Shown: positions 53,672 to 64,000 of the stretch, piece after piece
How positions within the stretch are numbered: position 1 is the first letter of the stretch
Layout of the letters: each line of letters starts with the position of its first letter
Assembly (NCBI GenBank): GCA_916613615.1
Contig: OU744732.1
Span: 53,421,727 to 53,485,726 of the forward strand
Length of the DNA: 64,000 nt
Direction: 5' to 3'
Source of the DNA: Steromphala cineraria
Taxonomy: Eukaryota; Mollusca; Gastropoda; Trochida; Trochidae
Notes under the pieces: generated by a model
Told to the model about the DNA's origin: nothing
Database searches by the model: none
The model's input: the letters and a program-made list of their open reading frames with translations, nothing else
Position numbers and translations under genes: made by a program

Positions 53672-56600
53672 TTCCGCATTCAAAGTTTTGCGATGCGAAA
53701 CTATGAAATTTGACCTCGTAAAAGTAGAAAGCCTATCTGCACTGCGTCACATCATAGAATTTTTATTGGCGACAGTGTTTTCATCAACATTAGGTATATA
53801 TTTCTAAAAGATCAACAAACTATGTCTATGGGATTTTTTTAAGATTTCCGAAATGATTAGACTGGATTGGTGTACTGTACACATGAAGGTTTTTTTACGA
53901 TGTTTCAAACTATTTCCTCGATGTTTCGAAGTTCGTGACCCTTACCATCAAAGTTGAATTTCTCTTCAATGATTGAAAGTCAATCAAGTTTGAAGCTTTA
54001 CAAAAAGATCATAACATGTTTAAATAATTGACAAATTAAATTTGACATTTATACCTACATACATTTCGATAATATAGATATAATTGGAGCTGGTACCTGC
54101 CAGGTGATTGATGCTTTATGAATAAATAAAAATACGATTCAGGTAAGTATGAGAATATTTAATGTTTACCATTAATTAGCTTATATTAGCTTATTCGTAC
54201 ATTTTCAGGTCTATTTCGTCTAATTTACTGCCAATTTTTAACATCATATGATACTGTTTGATAACGGATGTCGGTTGATGCAGAAAAAAATTCTGGTTAA
54301 TTTATCATTTCTATTTTAGAGTTTTAAGCTTACGGAGAAAACGACAATTCAAACTGGTTTGACAGATAATCTTCCAACGATTCAAAATAGACCGTTTTAT
54401 GCTAATTTGTTGACAAAGTTAAGAAATAAATAGATGGATTGATAGATGGTTGATAGATTAACAAATATTAATTAATAATGAAATGAGCATTTATTTCATA
54501 TTAACAAATAATGAAATGAGCATATCAACAAAGTAATCAATTATGACACTTATATGCCGTTGTAGATTTGGAGTTCATGCATTCTTCGTTGATTGGCTTT
54601 ATTTCACACTGTGAATCATTTTGAGTGATGGGCTCTATTCTTTGTCAAATTGTTAAAACATGAACACGAACATATTGAAATTAAGTGAGAAAAAATCCTG
54701 TAGGCCTACTTATCACATTCATGTTTATTTGATAAAGTCCTCTTGAATTTCGCTTCCACAATAAAATATCCAGACAGGATTGACCTTTTTACAGTTGCAC
54801 AGGATACCATTCTTACCAGAAACACAAAGTAACAGTATATAAAAAATGAAAATTAGAAACGTAACTTGAAATAACACAATATAGAGCTCACTTTAAAAAA
54901 GCGTCGTATCTTTGCAAATAAGAAACAACTTTTTGTTTATGCAATGATACAAACTCTCCGTTCTGTTTATTTATATTATATATTTAACATTATCTCCGAA
55001 AACACCCCGTCCATAAACCCGCTTTGAGCTTTGCCATGGTAAAATGAGTATTTGTAACCGTAAAAAAAAAGTTGAAGTAGAAAGTAAGGGAATATTTTTC
55101 AGCTCATGATTGTTTATAGAAAGTTATCTAAAGTTGTATATGTATATGTATGTAATGAAATTATGATTTTATGTAATACAGTGGTTAATATAAAAGTCAT
55201 CAACATACATTTTGATTGAAAAGTAAAAACATCTTTTGACACTAAAACTATTTGAATAACATTTTACAGTCATAAATTTAGTTTTTGAGCAAAACGGATG
55301 TTTAATTGCAATCTTTCTACTAAAAGAAACCCATTAAAACGGCAACTCTATTATATATTTCGCGGAAGACTGAAAAACAAGTCACGTAGGATTGAAAGAT
55401 CATTAGATCAACATCCAATTTACTTGTTTGGTTTTTTTTCTTCAAAATATACATTTATTGCATGCATTGATAAATAACTCAAGGGCCGCTGCAATATTAT
55501 TGCATGTAATAGTTGTCATACACAAACTGGTTGAGGAATAAGGTCAAAATTTAAGTACAACCAAGATAAAAAATATAAAAAAGCTTGAACATACTCGTAT
55601 TAGCGATTGAAGAGTTGACCAATGAAAATAACATGTCTATGATGATATAAGTCAATGATCAGAAATGATTTGAATGAGTTTACTGTGGTTACAAAATACA
55701 ATCACTTTCTATACAACTTCTCAATAGAATTTAATTTACTGTCCCTATCAATGTGCAAAATATTTAACATTCTGTCCTTGTTTTGTTGATTATGTTAAAA
55801 TGTAGTTTTACAATATCCGTATTAGATATTATATAATTATAAAGTATCATTATCGCAATTCAAAATATTCGTTTCATGCGACAAAACTTTATCCCCAACA
55901 TTTAAAGAGTAAACATCCTTTGGTCAACGAAAAAGTCATTTTTTTCTCTATTTGATAGAGGTTTGTCAGAAAACCGTGCCTGGTAAAATTCGGGAGGATC
56001 GTTTTCATGACTTCCTTCAGTCTCCTCTATATGATAGATTCAGATTGAACCAACACTTTTTTCAAAATAATATTAGTTTGAAAGCTATTCTTAGCGGCGA
56101 CGAATCTGTGTCATGAATAAAAAAGGAATCCATTGTAAAATCTGTTTATTATTTCATTACCGATACCAGACGTTTTCTTAAGTTATCCGTTTAAGTTTTA
56201 GTACCAAAGGCATTTTATTGGCACTTATTTACTGAAGGTATTTACTGTATTTCCTGACCTCTTATGTATTTACAAACTTGATTTTGGTTTGTTTTGATTC
56301 TTTTGAAAGAGAAGCATTGATATAGACCGTTTAGCCTGTTTGCTCATCATTTTCCTGTGTATTTGTAATAAATGTAATTAATGTATTCTGTAATCTTGTC
56401 TTGATTATGGAATAAAATATTGTTTTAAAAATCAATAGATTTAAGGCCGAATAAAGTATTGTTGTAGATATTCATCCTTCTATTCAAAAACAGCAAATTA
56501 AATTATATTAAAACTGTTGCCATTCATGATTTTGGTAATAAAAAGTGTCTTTCTTTTCGTTTGTTTACAAACACAAACACAAATTATCTGACAGGTTTAC

Positions 56601-57092
56601 CTACTTCTGGTTTATAACACAGGGACGTGTATCGCTTAGAAACAGCGCTAGAGAGACATATATGCCTATATACCCCACCGTGGTTTATAAGACATAGTCG
56701 TTATTTAAGTTTTATAGACGTAAATACTTTTTCGCCAAAATACAATTATATAGTGGTAAAATGACGCTGGATATTTGTTCAATCATATCATTTTCAAATA
56801 TGTCAACATGAGGTACATGAGGTGCCGTCTCTACTTTCACTGTTTGCCAGCCACGACTGAATAACTTTCGTAAATATCCTTTATAAAGACACTCACTCAC
56901 TTTGTCATTCCTCGGGTATGTTCCAATGTAATCGTACAGTACTGTTACATTTTGATCATTGTTTTTTTGTGTTTTTCTCTAATTCATATCTACGCGGTAA
57001 TGCAAGTTGATAACCCGGAAGTAAGTAAAGGACCAATACATTCGACGCGCCCTCTATTTTGGCAGGAGAAGATAACTCGCAACTGTTTCCCA
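53672..57092 (-). repeat. Large inverted repeat, right arm
   Basis: Reverse complement of 11790-15132. It starts CTTCCGCATTCAAAGTTTTG and ends near CTATTTTGGCAGGAGAAGAT and CTGTTTCCCATTG. It lacks the 470-bp SINE-like insert of the left arm but carries small insertions of its own (for example about 70 bases near 56600-56680). No gene recognised in either arm. Confidence 0.85.
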
Positions 57093-58501
57093 TTGAACAT
57101 GTTTCTCCAGGCATTTTACGTGCGCCTCGCCGACCGGTTGCTCCCCTTTATGACTTTTGGTCTTGCTGTCTCTTTTTGATTATGCCTGATTTAGAAGTAA
57201 TAAATTTCAAGTTCTGTCTTTTATTGCTTTTTAATAATTTAGCCTGTTCAATAAGTTGTTAAGCAGGGGTAAAAAGTACAAAAAACATTCTCTTGCCTAT
57301 TTCAATTTTTTCTCAATTTTGCTGACTCATCATTTTTCAGTTCTAAGTATCAATTCAAGTTGATTTTAATGTCTGTTTTTAAAAAAAGAATTGTTGTTTT
57401 GGAATAAGAAAATGGATAAACATGTATGCATATGACTATGTAATTGATTACAGGTAGAAAAATTTGAGTAAAAAAAACTTAGATTTTAAGGTTATATTGA
57501 AAAGATAGATCATATATGGCACCCTAGTGGGAAAAACCCCACACTACCATACATATATATTTCTAACACTTTTTGGGAAGAAAATTATGTTTTCTGCAAC
57601 ATATCTACGTATGAGAAAAAGTTTAATACAGGAAATAATAAATATTTAAGAGTTTTCAAAATTTGTCTTAATTTTCCCACAGACTGCCATTCTAAAACGC
57701 TGACTTACACATTGATCTTTGTTGTATCATATCTCGAAAAAAAACGACACTAACCCCCAATTTTCAATGTTTATATTTCAATGATATACTCTAAACTTTT
57801 GAAAAATACATGTTAGAAAAAAAGTTTAATACAATAAATTTGAGGAGCGAACATCCTTAATAAAAGGATGTGTACATGTTTTTAAACTTTATTATTGTGA
57901 AGAAAGATTGTGTTTTTTGAAATGCGACATTATTTGACAAATTCATGACATTGACTTACTAAAGAGAAAAATGTGCTACAGCCCCTTTAAGTATATGGGG
58001 GACACTATACAAGAGTTTCTAATTAAAGTGGGTAGTATACAAAAGCAACATTTCTATATTTGTATTGACAATCATAATAATCTATAAATAAATATCTGGA
58101 TACGAGTTATCCGTGGGTACGAATTTCAGGTTGGGGCGATTTATTTTTGGGTACAAGTTTTCCACATCCCAAACTCCACAAAGTGCAGTCACAGGCTCAG
58201 GCCCAGACTCTACATTAACAGTTTTATCAATATGGCACCTTTTCCAGTGCCAAGCTCAAAGCACTTCGAAAACCTAAATGATGTTGATCCGTACATCGTT
58301 TTTCCAAGTACCAATTGCAATGCAAAGTGGATGAAGTACCTTGGAGACAACACTAAGTGAGACCCAGGATTTTAGCCTTGAAAGTCCTATTTGTAAAACC
58401 AAAAGATTTTGATTAAAAAGTTTATTTACATGTACTTTGTATATGATTCAACATACATTTATGATATCGTGATATTTGTGACATTTCTGAATCACATTAA
58501 T
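57093..58501. other. Intergenic, nothing firmly recognised
   Basis: AT-rich. A possible short exon at 58232-58357 starts MAPFPVPSSKHFENLNDVDP and runs to a donor-like GTGAGA, but no matching exon or family was found. Confidence 0.3.
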
Positions 58502-58649
58502 ATTTCAACATAACATCAACAAATTTATCATTTTTGAACCAATCGATGGTTCGCCAGGCATTTGGGTGGTGGTGCCCAACCAAGTTGAAGAACTTGGTGT
58601 TCCACCCTTCGCAAACATTGTTAGTTCTCGCATCTCCTGATAGAGTAGC
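58502..58649 (-). pseudogene. MULE-type transposase C-terminal fragment
   Basis: The minus-strand frame reads SGDARTNNVCEGWNTKFFNL, then VGHHHPNAWRTIDWFKND and a stop. The order TNN..EGW...F..L.GHHHPN.W..I is the C-terminal signature of MULE-like transposases in animals. The body of the gene is not visible nearby. Confidence 0.55.
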
Positions 58650-59095
58650 CTTCTTTGATGAACTCAGCTAAACTCACATGACAATGCAGAACTGCTTTGA
58701 TCCAGTCAGCTAAAATCACACATTCAAGTCGTTGAGTTCTTCAATACAATTATAAGCTCTCAATCTTAATCCTTAATTAGTTATCGTAACATCCTTCTTG
58801 GTTAAATTTGATAATTTAATCCATGTATTTAAAGTCATTATACATAAACACTTCATACTTTCTTTACAATATCAATTGCAAAGATTACTTTCTCAGTTAA
58901 AACAAACATAGTTTTCAATTTTTAATACTCAAGGATGCAATCTTTACAAAAACTTTGATGTCAAGATCAATGTAATCTGTTTTGACGATAAAAGGACTTT
59001 TTCCTGAGGACTTTTTTTTCTGGTACCTTTTTACCTATAATCTTATAATCAACCTTTTATCCTCAACGGACATTTTTCATCGACTTGGCATGTGA

Positions 59096-59674
59096 TATTG
59101 AACTCTAAAAATTTGTCCATTACCTCATGATAAACTCACGAAGATATATCACGCAAGTCGATATAATTTAAGAAACTACTCCGACCTACAAACATTAAAA
59201 TGCAACACAGCTAATTACTCTAAATCGTTTCTACCAGACACAGTCAATATCTGGAATTCGCTCCCCTTGGATGTGGTAAATTCCAGCTCTCTTGAAGAAT
59301 TCAAAAGAAATTTAAAGGAAACCAATAGCAAACCGATTCATTTCAATTTATTTCATGGGCCAAGATTCTGTCAGATAATCCACTCCCGCCTTAGGCTTGG
59401 CTGCAGTGACTTACACGGTGATATGTTCGCCAGATATATATCCGATACCCCTACCTGCAACTGTGGACATCACTTTGAGGATGCGCTCCATTTCTTTGTT
59501 ATTTGTCCCACTTACCACGAATTAAGACTTAACACTTATTTCTTCCAAAAAGGTTATAATCTACCATCTATCCTCTACGGCATTTCTGGCTCGACTCATC
59601 AAGAAAATAACGAACTTTTAAAATCCGTCCATAGTTTCATAGTTTCTTCAAAAAGATTTTCTGATTTTTCTTAA
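59096..59674 (+). pseudogene. LINE ORF2 C-terminal fragment
   Basis: A single open frame reads LPHDKLTKIYHASRYNLRNY, then SFLPDTVNIWNSLPLDVVNS, LEEFKRNLK, RLRLGCSDLHGDMF, and the Cys/His cluster CNCGHHFEDALHFFVICPTY, ending TAA at 59674. The F.P...WN.LP.....S...FK motif and the terminal C-x-C...H...C motif are typical C-termini of LINE ORF2 proteins. The reverse transcriptase lies upstream and is lost to truncation. Confidence 0.75.
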
Positions 59675-59689
59675 TTAAATTATCCCAAC

Positions 59690-60915
59690 CTCCTTAGAAA
59701 CCTTGCGAAACTGTTCTTCTTAAACTGTCAATCTTAATTTAAGTTTTGTCTGTAAGCCTGCAAATGTACATGCATGTCCGAATAGTTTCCATTGTTTTGT
59801 GATTGTCATCTTCATTGATTGTTTATGTTTGTATGTTGTCGGGAGCGGCATTCACATAAGCAAAGATTTGCTTGTTTGCCAATCCTGTCAGTTTGTTCTG
59901 AATAAATATGTTTAAACCATATGAGTGAATGTTTTAATTTTTGGTACGTAATAAGTATGCCTAGTATTGAAGTTTGATTTGACATAACGATGATTTTATT
60001 CGGCAACTATCTATCTGACTATCTTGGAAAACAGTAACATTTAACTATTACACCAATTTATCAACAAGAGTAATAGACTCTCTTGACTTAACTTTGATTT
60101 ATTTTTTATCTGAGGTTGCAGCCAGAAAATTAGAACATTGCCGTAGGATAATAGCTATTTATTCTGTTATCTTAAAAAACTACACAATTGAACGGGTGCA
60201 CTCACATGTAAGAAGAAGATTCTGCCAGTTCAAAACAAGTATATTTTGTTGAAGTTATTCAAGACCGATTATTATTCTAAAATGAGTGATCTCTTTAAAA
60301 ACTATTTTTCAAATTGTTACCTATGTACGGATTGTGTTCATCGATATGATTTTCTTATCCGCAAATAATCTTTGTTTTCTGAAGGACACGCATTTGAATA
60401 AGCCTATTGGTTGTTTGCGTATCCTATTTCATGTATGATTAACATTCCTTTTTTTCCTGTTACTTTTTTCCCGATCACCTTAACATGCATATATATGTTT
60501 AAACCAACTTATTCAATACTGTACTGTTGTGATGTTACTTAAGCATAAATGAAGATTGTATAAAACATTTTGGTTACAAAACTATACTATACAGAATTTG
60601 AAAAATCTGAAGCTACACGACAATGAGTGTTAATTTTGTTTCATCTGATAAAACATAATGATTGTTCAATTCTATTCCGCTGGGTCATTTTAGATTCGAA
60701 AACATTTCTCTAAGTCAAAACAGCTCATTGCTTGATAGGAACAAGATAATGATTCAGCCAATCAACGACCGCATGTCATAAAGGGGAATTCCCCGGTCAC
60801 AATGACCGCACCTCGTTTGGCCGGCGCCCAGTCCGTTTCACGTGACCTCTTTCCTCGGCTATGGCATTACGTAACTGTTGGTCAATTAGGTGTGAAAGCC
60901 TCGAAGTACTAGTTC
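59690..60915. other. Intergenic, nothing recognised
   Basis: AT-rich with no repeat match. 60780-60870 is relatively GC-rich and contains CACGTGACC, but no coding signal is seen. Confidence 0.3.
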
Positions 60916-60919
60916 CTCT

Positions 60920-63459
60920 TTATGTCGGTCTGGTTATGTTTATGTTACCTTCCCCTTCTTCGTCTAATATATGTCCATAGTAAGCTTTCCTCATCGTCTC
61001 TATATCTATATCCACGAATATATGTGTAAACAGTGGTTTGTGTACAACTGCCTTCAATGTATACTGTAAAGAGTTCAAGCCGTCTGTATTTGCACGCTCT
61101 TCCCACTTGTTGAAATATTCATACCTGAAATATAATTACAAAATGAATAGCATAGGAGTACATGTTAAAACATTGGTCAACATCTTCTAGTATACTTAAT
61201 TCTCTCTCAACCGCTATAAATTATTCCAATGTTAATCGTCTTTAAAGAGAGCTATTAGATACTTTTTATGTTTTACTAGCAAAATGAGTCCCTCGCTATT
61301 TTGAGCAATTACGGTTTTGCAACGAGTCTTTTGAAAAAGTATGTACCGATGAAAATTGCCAATTATATTTAGATATTTTATTTTTGTGACATCAAAATCA
61401 CTATAATTTTATAGACTGTGCTGCTTCCCTATAATTCCTCTGTGAATGCCTTACCTTACGTCGAATTTCTTATCCCCAATATGTGTAAATTCCTCATAGC
61501 CACCTACTTCAAACGGATAGCTTGTTTTCTTCATGCCTTTGTGTTCTATCCTAAAATATATAAATAATTTTTTTTATTATACCGACGAGGGCAGTCATAC
61601 CGAGGTTCATATTTTTCATATGTTGCCCTAGGGCAAACTATCACTTTTACATTGTGACGTCACGTTACTAACAATGCTTTGACGTCACGGTCCACCTATG
61701 ACGACACAATCTATACGGGCCGGCGGCGGCTATTCCGCCTATGCTTAGAAGTAGGTTTTGAGTATTTTCTATAATTTGGAGGCAACGGTAATAAACAGAA
61801 TATTATATTCGTGCCGATGACATACTATGTTTACGACACTCGTGCCTAAATATCAGCATATCCCTCCCTCTCGCTCGGGAAATACTAATATTTAGCCACT
61901 CGTGTCGCAAACATAGTATGTCATGGACACTCATATAATATCCTCTATATAATATACATTTTAAATCTAGTCGTACATAACAAAAACGGCTTTGAAGCGT
62001 ATATTTATGAAGTGGATAGTGTGAGATGGCCACACTTTATTTGCTTTCATGTCGACATGCCGGGGCTTACTTCTGTTCTTTTTGGTAAACTGTCTCCTAT
62101 CTAATGAATTTTGGTCTGATCTTCTTATGGTTGGTCGCAAAATATTGCTAAAAAATACCACGATTACAGAGGAAAAACTTTTTAAGATATTGCAATTTGA
62201 ACATGGGTCTTTAATTACTCCTATTAAAGTTCTAAAAACTTAAAACTGTTCTAACCTATACTCCATTCCGCTTAGCGAGGCAATTATTTTAGCTTGATAA
62301 GATTGCTTTTTTAGACGCCCAAGGACTAACAGTATAAGTACAATCACGTATCATAAATAATAAATTCACATTACAAAATATGTTTGTTTCACATCTTTGT
62401 TTTCATACGCGCAGGGACTAACAAGTACGACCACGTATCATATATAATGAATTCACATTACAAAATATGCTTGTTTCACATCGTTGTTTTCATACGCGCA
62501 AGGACTAACAAGTACGATCAAGTATCATAAATAATGAATTCACATTACAAAATATGCTTGATGCACATCTTTGTTTTCATACGCGCAAGGACTAACAAGT
62601 ACGACCACATATCATGAATAATGAATTCACATTACAAAATATGTTTGTTTCACTTCTTTGTTTCCATAAATTGCGTGAGTAGTGTGCCGGTCAACAAACA
62701 CTTGCAACTTTACAATTGCTTTGTGCAACGGCATCTGGAACAACACAGTTTTATGTTGTGTTTCCATAGAAAATCCCCAAAATACAGTAGGAAGCAATTG
62801 AAACACCCCCGGACATGATGATATTTCGTGATACCAAATTCTAATGAACCTGATATGATAAATTAATAAAAGTTTTCATGTGAGTGTTCTGGTATTGTGA
62901 ATACCCTGCATTAGGAAACATGAGTTTTTAATAGCTTTCTTCACCAAACAATGTCCCTTACATTTTTTTCCAGAAGAATGCCTGCCAATGATTTATAGTA
63001 GCTGGAGCTATCTTTTGTGCACACAAAAGTATTCAAATGAAACGAACTGACTTTGACAGCTCTTTTAGGTTTGAGGTAAACCCCCGTTAAGTTTTCCAGG
63101 ACTTGTAGTGAAAATATATCGAAGTGTCATTCATTCTTTAAAAGCTGAGATGAAATAAAGAAATTCAACACCATATTAGGTCGCTCTATATAATTATGGG
63201 GTAAGCCTATTGAAGTTTCATGAATTGTGTTGTATAGATGTAACTTGCCAAAACCCGTGTTCCAAAGGTTAGGTTGATGGACTATAATGATTAAAAGGAT
63301 TCGTTTTGTCAACTCCCGAGGATGGAATTTGAATACCTTAGTCCAAGCTCATCATCTTCAGCGCCCCATTCGAAATAGCAGTTGGGGTATCCATTTGCCT
63401 TCTGAAACTGCTCTGGCCTCATGCTGACGACTCCACCAAAACTCAAGATCTCTGGTTCT
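60920..63459 (-). CDS. Beta-1,4-galactosyltransferase-like protein (GT7), last three exons
   Basis: Exon a (about 63459-63337) encodes EILSFGGVVSMRPEQFQKAN, then GYPNCYFEWGAEDDELGL, with donor GTATTC (phase 2). Exon b (61550-61455) follows TATTTTAG and encodes IEHKGMKKTSYPFEVGGYEE then FTHIGDKKFDV; donor GTAAGG. Exon c (61124-60920) follows ATATTTCAG and encodes RYEYFNKWEERANTDGLNSL then KPLFTHIFVDIDIE, ending TAA. FGGV, WG.EDD, the metal-binding-type His in H..DKK and TDGLNSLQY are marks of the C-terminal domain of GT7 enzymes, which transfer Gal or GalNAc to GlcNAc in the Golgi. Here EWGAEDDE replaces the usual GWGGEDDD. The N-terminal membrane anchor and first half of the catalytic domain lie right of the window. 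Phases agree at both joints. Confidence 0.85.
61975..62115. repeat. Dispersed repeat, inverted relative to 9770-9895
   Basis: It lies in the intron between exons a and b of the galactosyltransferase-like gene. AAAAACGGCTTTGAAGCG, GGCCACACTTTATTTGC, CATGTCGACATGC and GGTAAACTGTCTCCTATCTA match the reverse complement of 9770-9895. Confidence 0.6.
62310..62665. repeat. About 88-bp tandem repeat, nearly four units
   Basis: Each unit has CGCAAGGACTAACAAGTACG, ACCACGTATCAT, AATGAATTCACATTACAAAA and TTGTTTCACATCTTTGTTTT. Units begin near 62315, 62410, 62498 and 62584. It is intronic in the galactosyltransferase-like gene. Confidence 0.85.
63066..63122. mobile_element. MITE CAT...ATG family 2, short fragment
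   Basis: GGTTTGAGGTAAACCCCCGT, AAGTTTTCCAGGACTTGTAG and ATATATCGAAG match the right third of 10163-10446 with several changes. The rest of the element is missing. Confidence 0.55.
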
Positions 63460-63659
63460 CTTCACGAAAAAACAACAACATATGACTAAACAGTTTATCA
63501 GATTGCGACTAAATTGGTTCACATATAGTTTAATAATGAATAAGCTGTTCCATAGATCAAACATTTCCTATCCATAGGTCTGATGTGAAGTTCATATGAT
63601 GAAATTCCATAGCTTCTTTGAGAGGCATTTTAGAAGTTGGAATAATGATAATTGCTGAG

Positions 63660-63791
63660 GAATATATGGATGAAAACTTCCTTGTTCATTGTATACGACG
63701 TTTCGACACAGATTCTTGTGTCGTTATCAAGCAGAGAATCTGTGTCGAACCGCCGCATACAATGAACAAAGAAGTTCTCATCCATATATTC
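63660..63791. repeat. 57-bp-arm palindrome with 18-base loop
   Basis: Bases 63660-63716 (GAATATATGGATGAAAACTT to CGACACAGATTCT) pair with 63735-63791 with five mismatches. The loop is TGTGTCGTTATCAAGCAG. It could be a small foldback element or part of an unknown retroposon. It lies upstream of the recognised exons of the galactosyltransferase-like gene. Confidence 0.8.
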
Positions 63792-64000
63792 TTAAGCATT
63801 ATGGATGGAAATCCAGACTGGTTCCCCGACTCAACACTGCTGGGAAACATTATGTTTCCATGTGACATGTTTCACAAAAATTAATTCAATATAAATGTTT
63901 TTTTTATCAAACACGAAAAAGACATTTTGATCTAAAGATTCAAGATTCATGATTTTCGATTGTCCTGCAACCAATTTTTACAAATATCATCAACAGCAGT

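Noticed and set aside
58232..58357. Possible exon MAPFPVPSSKHFENLNDVDP with donor-like GTGAGA
   Set aside because: No partner exon or family recognised; too short to call.
1..64000. tRNA, rRNA or CRISPR features
   Set aside because: No cloverleaf, rRNA core sequence or direct-repeat/spacer array could be supported by eye.

Overview
The window is eukaryotic, AT-rich and intron-bearing. It looks like an invertebrate genome, most likely a marine mollusc (inference). The grounds are short exons with GT/AG introns, abundant Ty3/gypsy and Penelope-like retroelements, a GTGA-repeat SINE, AGGTCA-rich satellites, and tandem repeats that end in GGACGGACGG. There is no bacterial gene organisation and no CRISPR array, and I could not support any rRNA or tRNA gene.

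Host genes sit at the two ends. At the left, on the minus strand (3760 to 770, continuing off the window), are three exons of a membrane-anchored UPF0489-family protein; a 1.3 kb TIR transposon lies in its second intron. At 5.2-8.9 kb two divergent two-exon genes encode nearly the same small secreted Cys/Ser/Gly-rich protein, and their second exons differ at only 3 of 209 bases. At the right, on the minus strand (63.46 to 60.92 kb), are the last three exons of a beta-1,4-galactosyltransferase-like (GT7) gene.

The middle (about 11-59 kb) is a nest of mobile elements. A diverged 3.3-3.4 kb inverted repeat (11.79-15.13 and 53.67-57.09 kb) brackets about 38.5 kb. That interval contains four Ty3/gypsy elements, called A to D here (A minus, B plus, C a 3' remnant, D minus), two copies of a Penelope-like element (PLE) with hammerhead ribozymes, Mutator-like transposase fragments, LINE ends and several MITE families. 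All the large elements are damaged by frameshifts, stops or truncation.

The most notable pattern is that every gypsy element here, and the PLE as well, carries an extra C2H2 zinc-finger ORF downstream of its polymerase gene. In gypsy A, B and D this ORF lies directly behind a splice-acceptor-like sequence, which suggests expression from a spliced subgenomic RNA in the way env genes are. Its domain make-up differs between families: fingers alone, or fingers fused to Ser/acidic and long Lys/Glu/Arg-rich tracts, or fingers fused to a proline-rich linker and a conserved C-terminal domain. A second pattern is a group of MITE families with CAT...ATG ends and 9-bp target duplications, consistent with mobilisation by a Mutator-like transposase.
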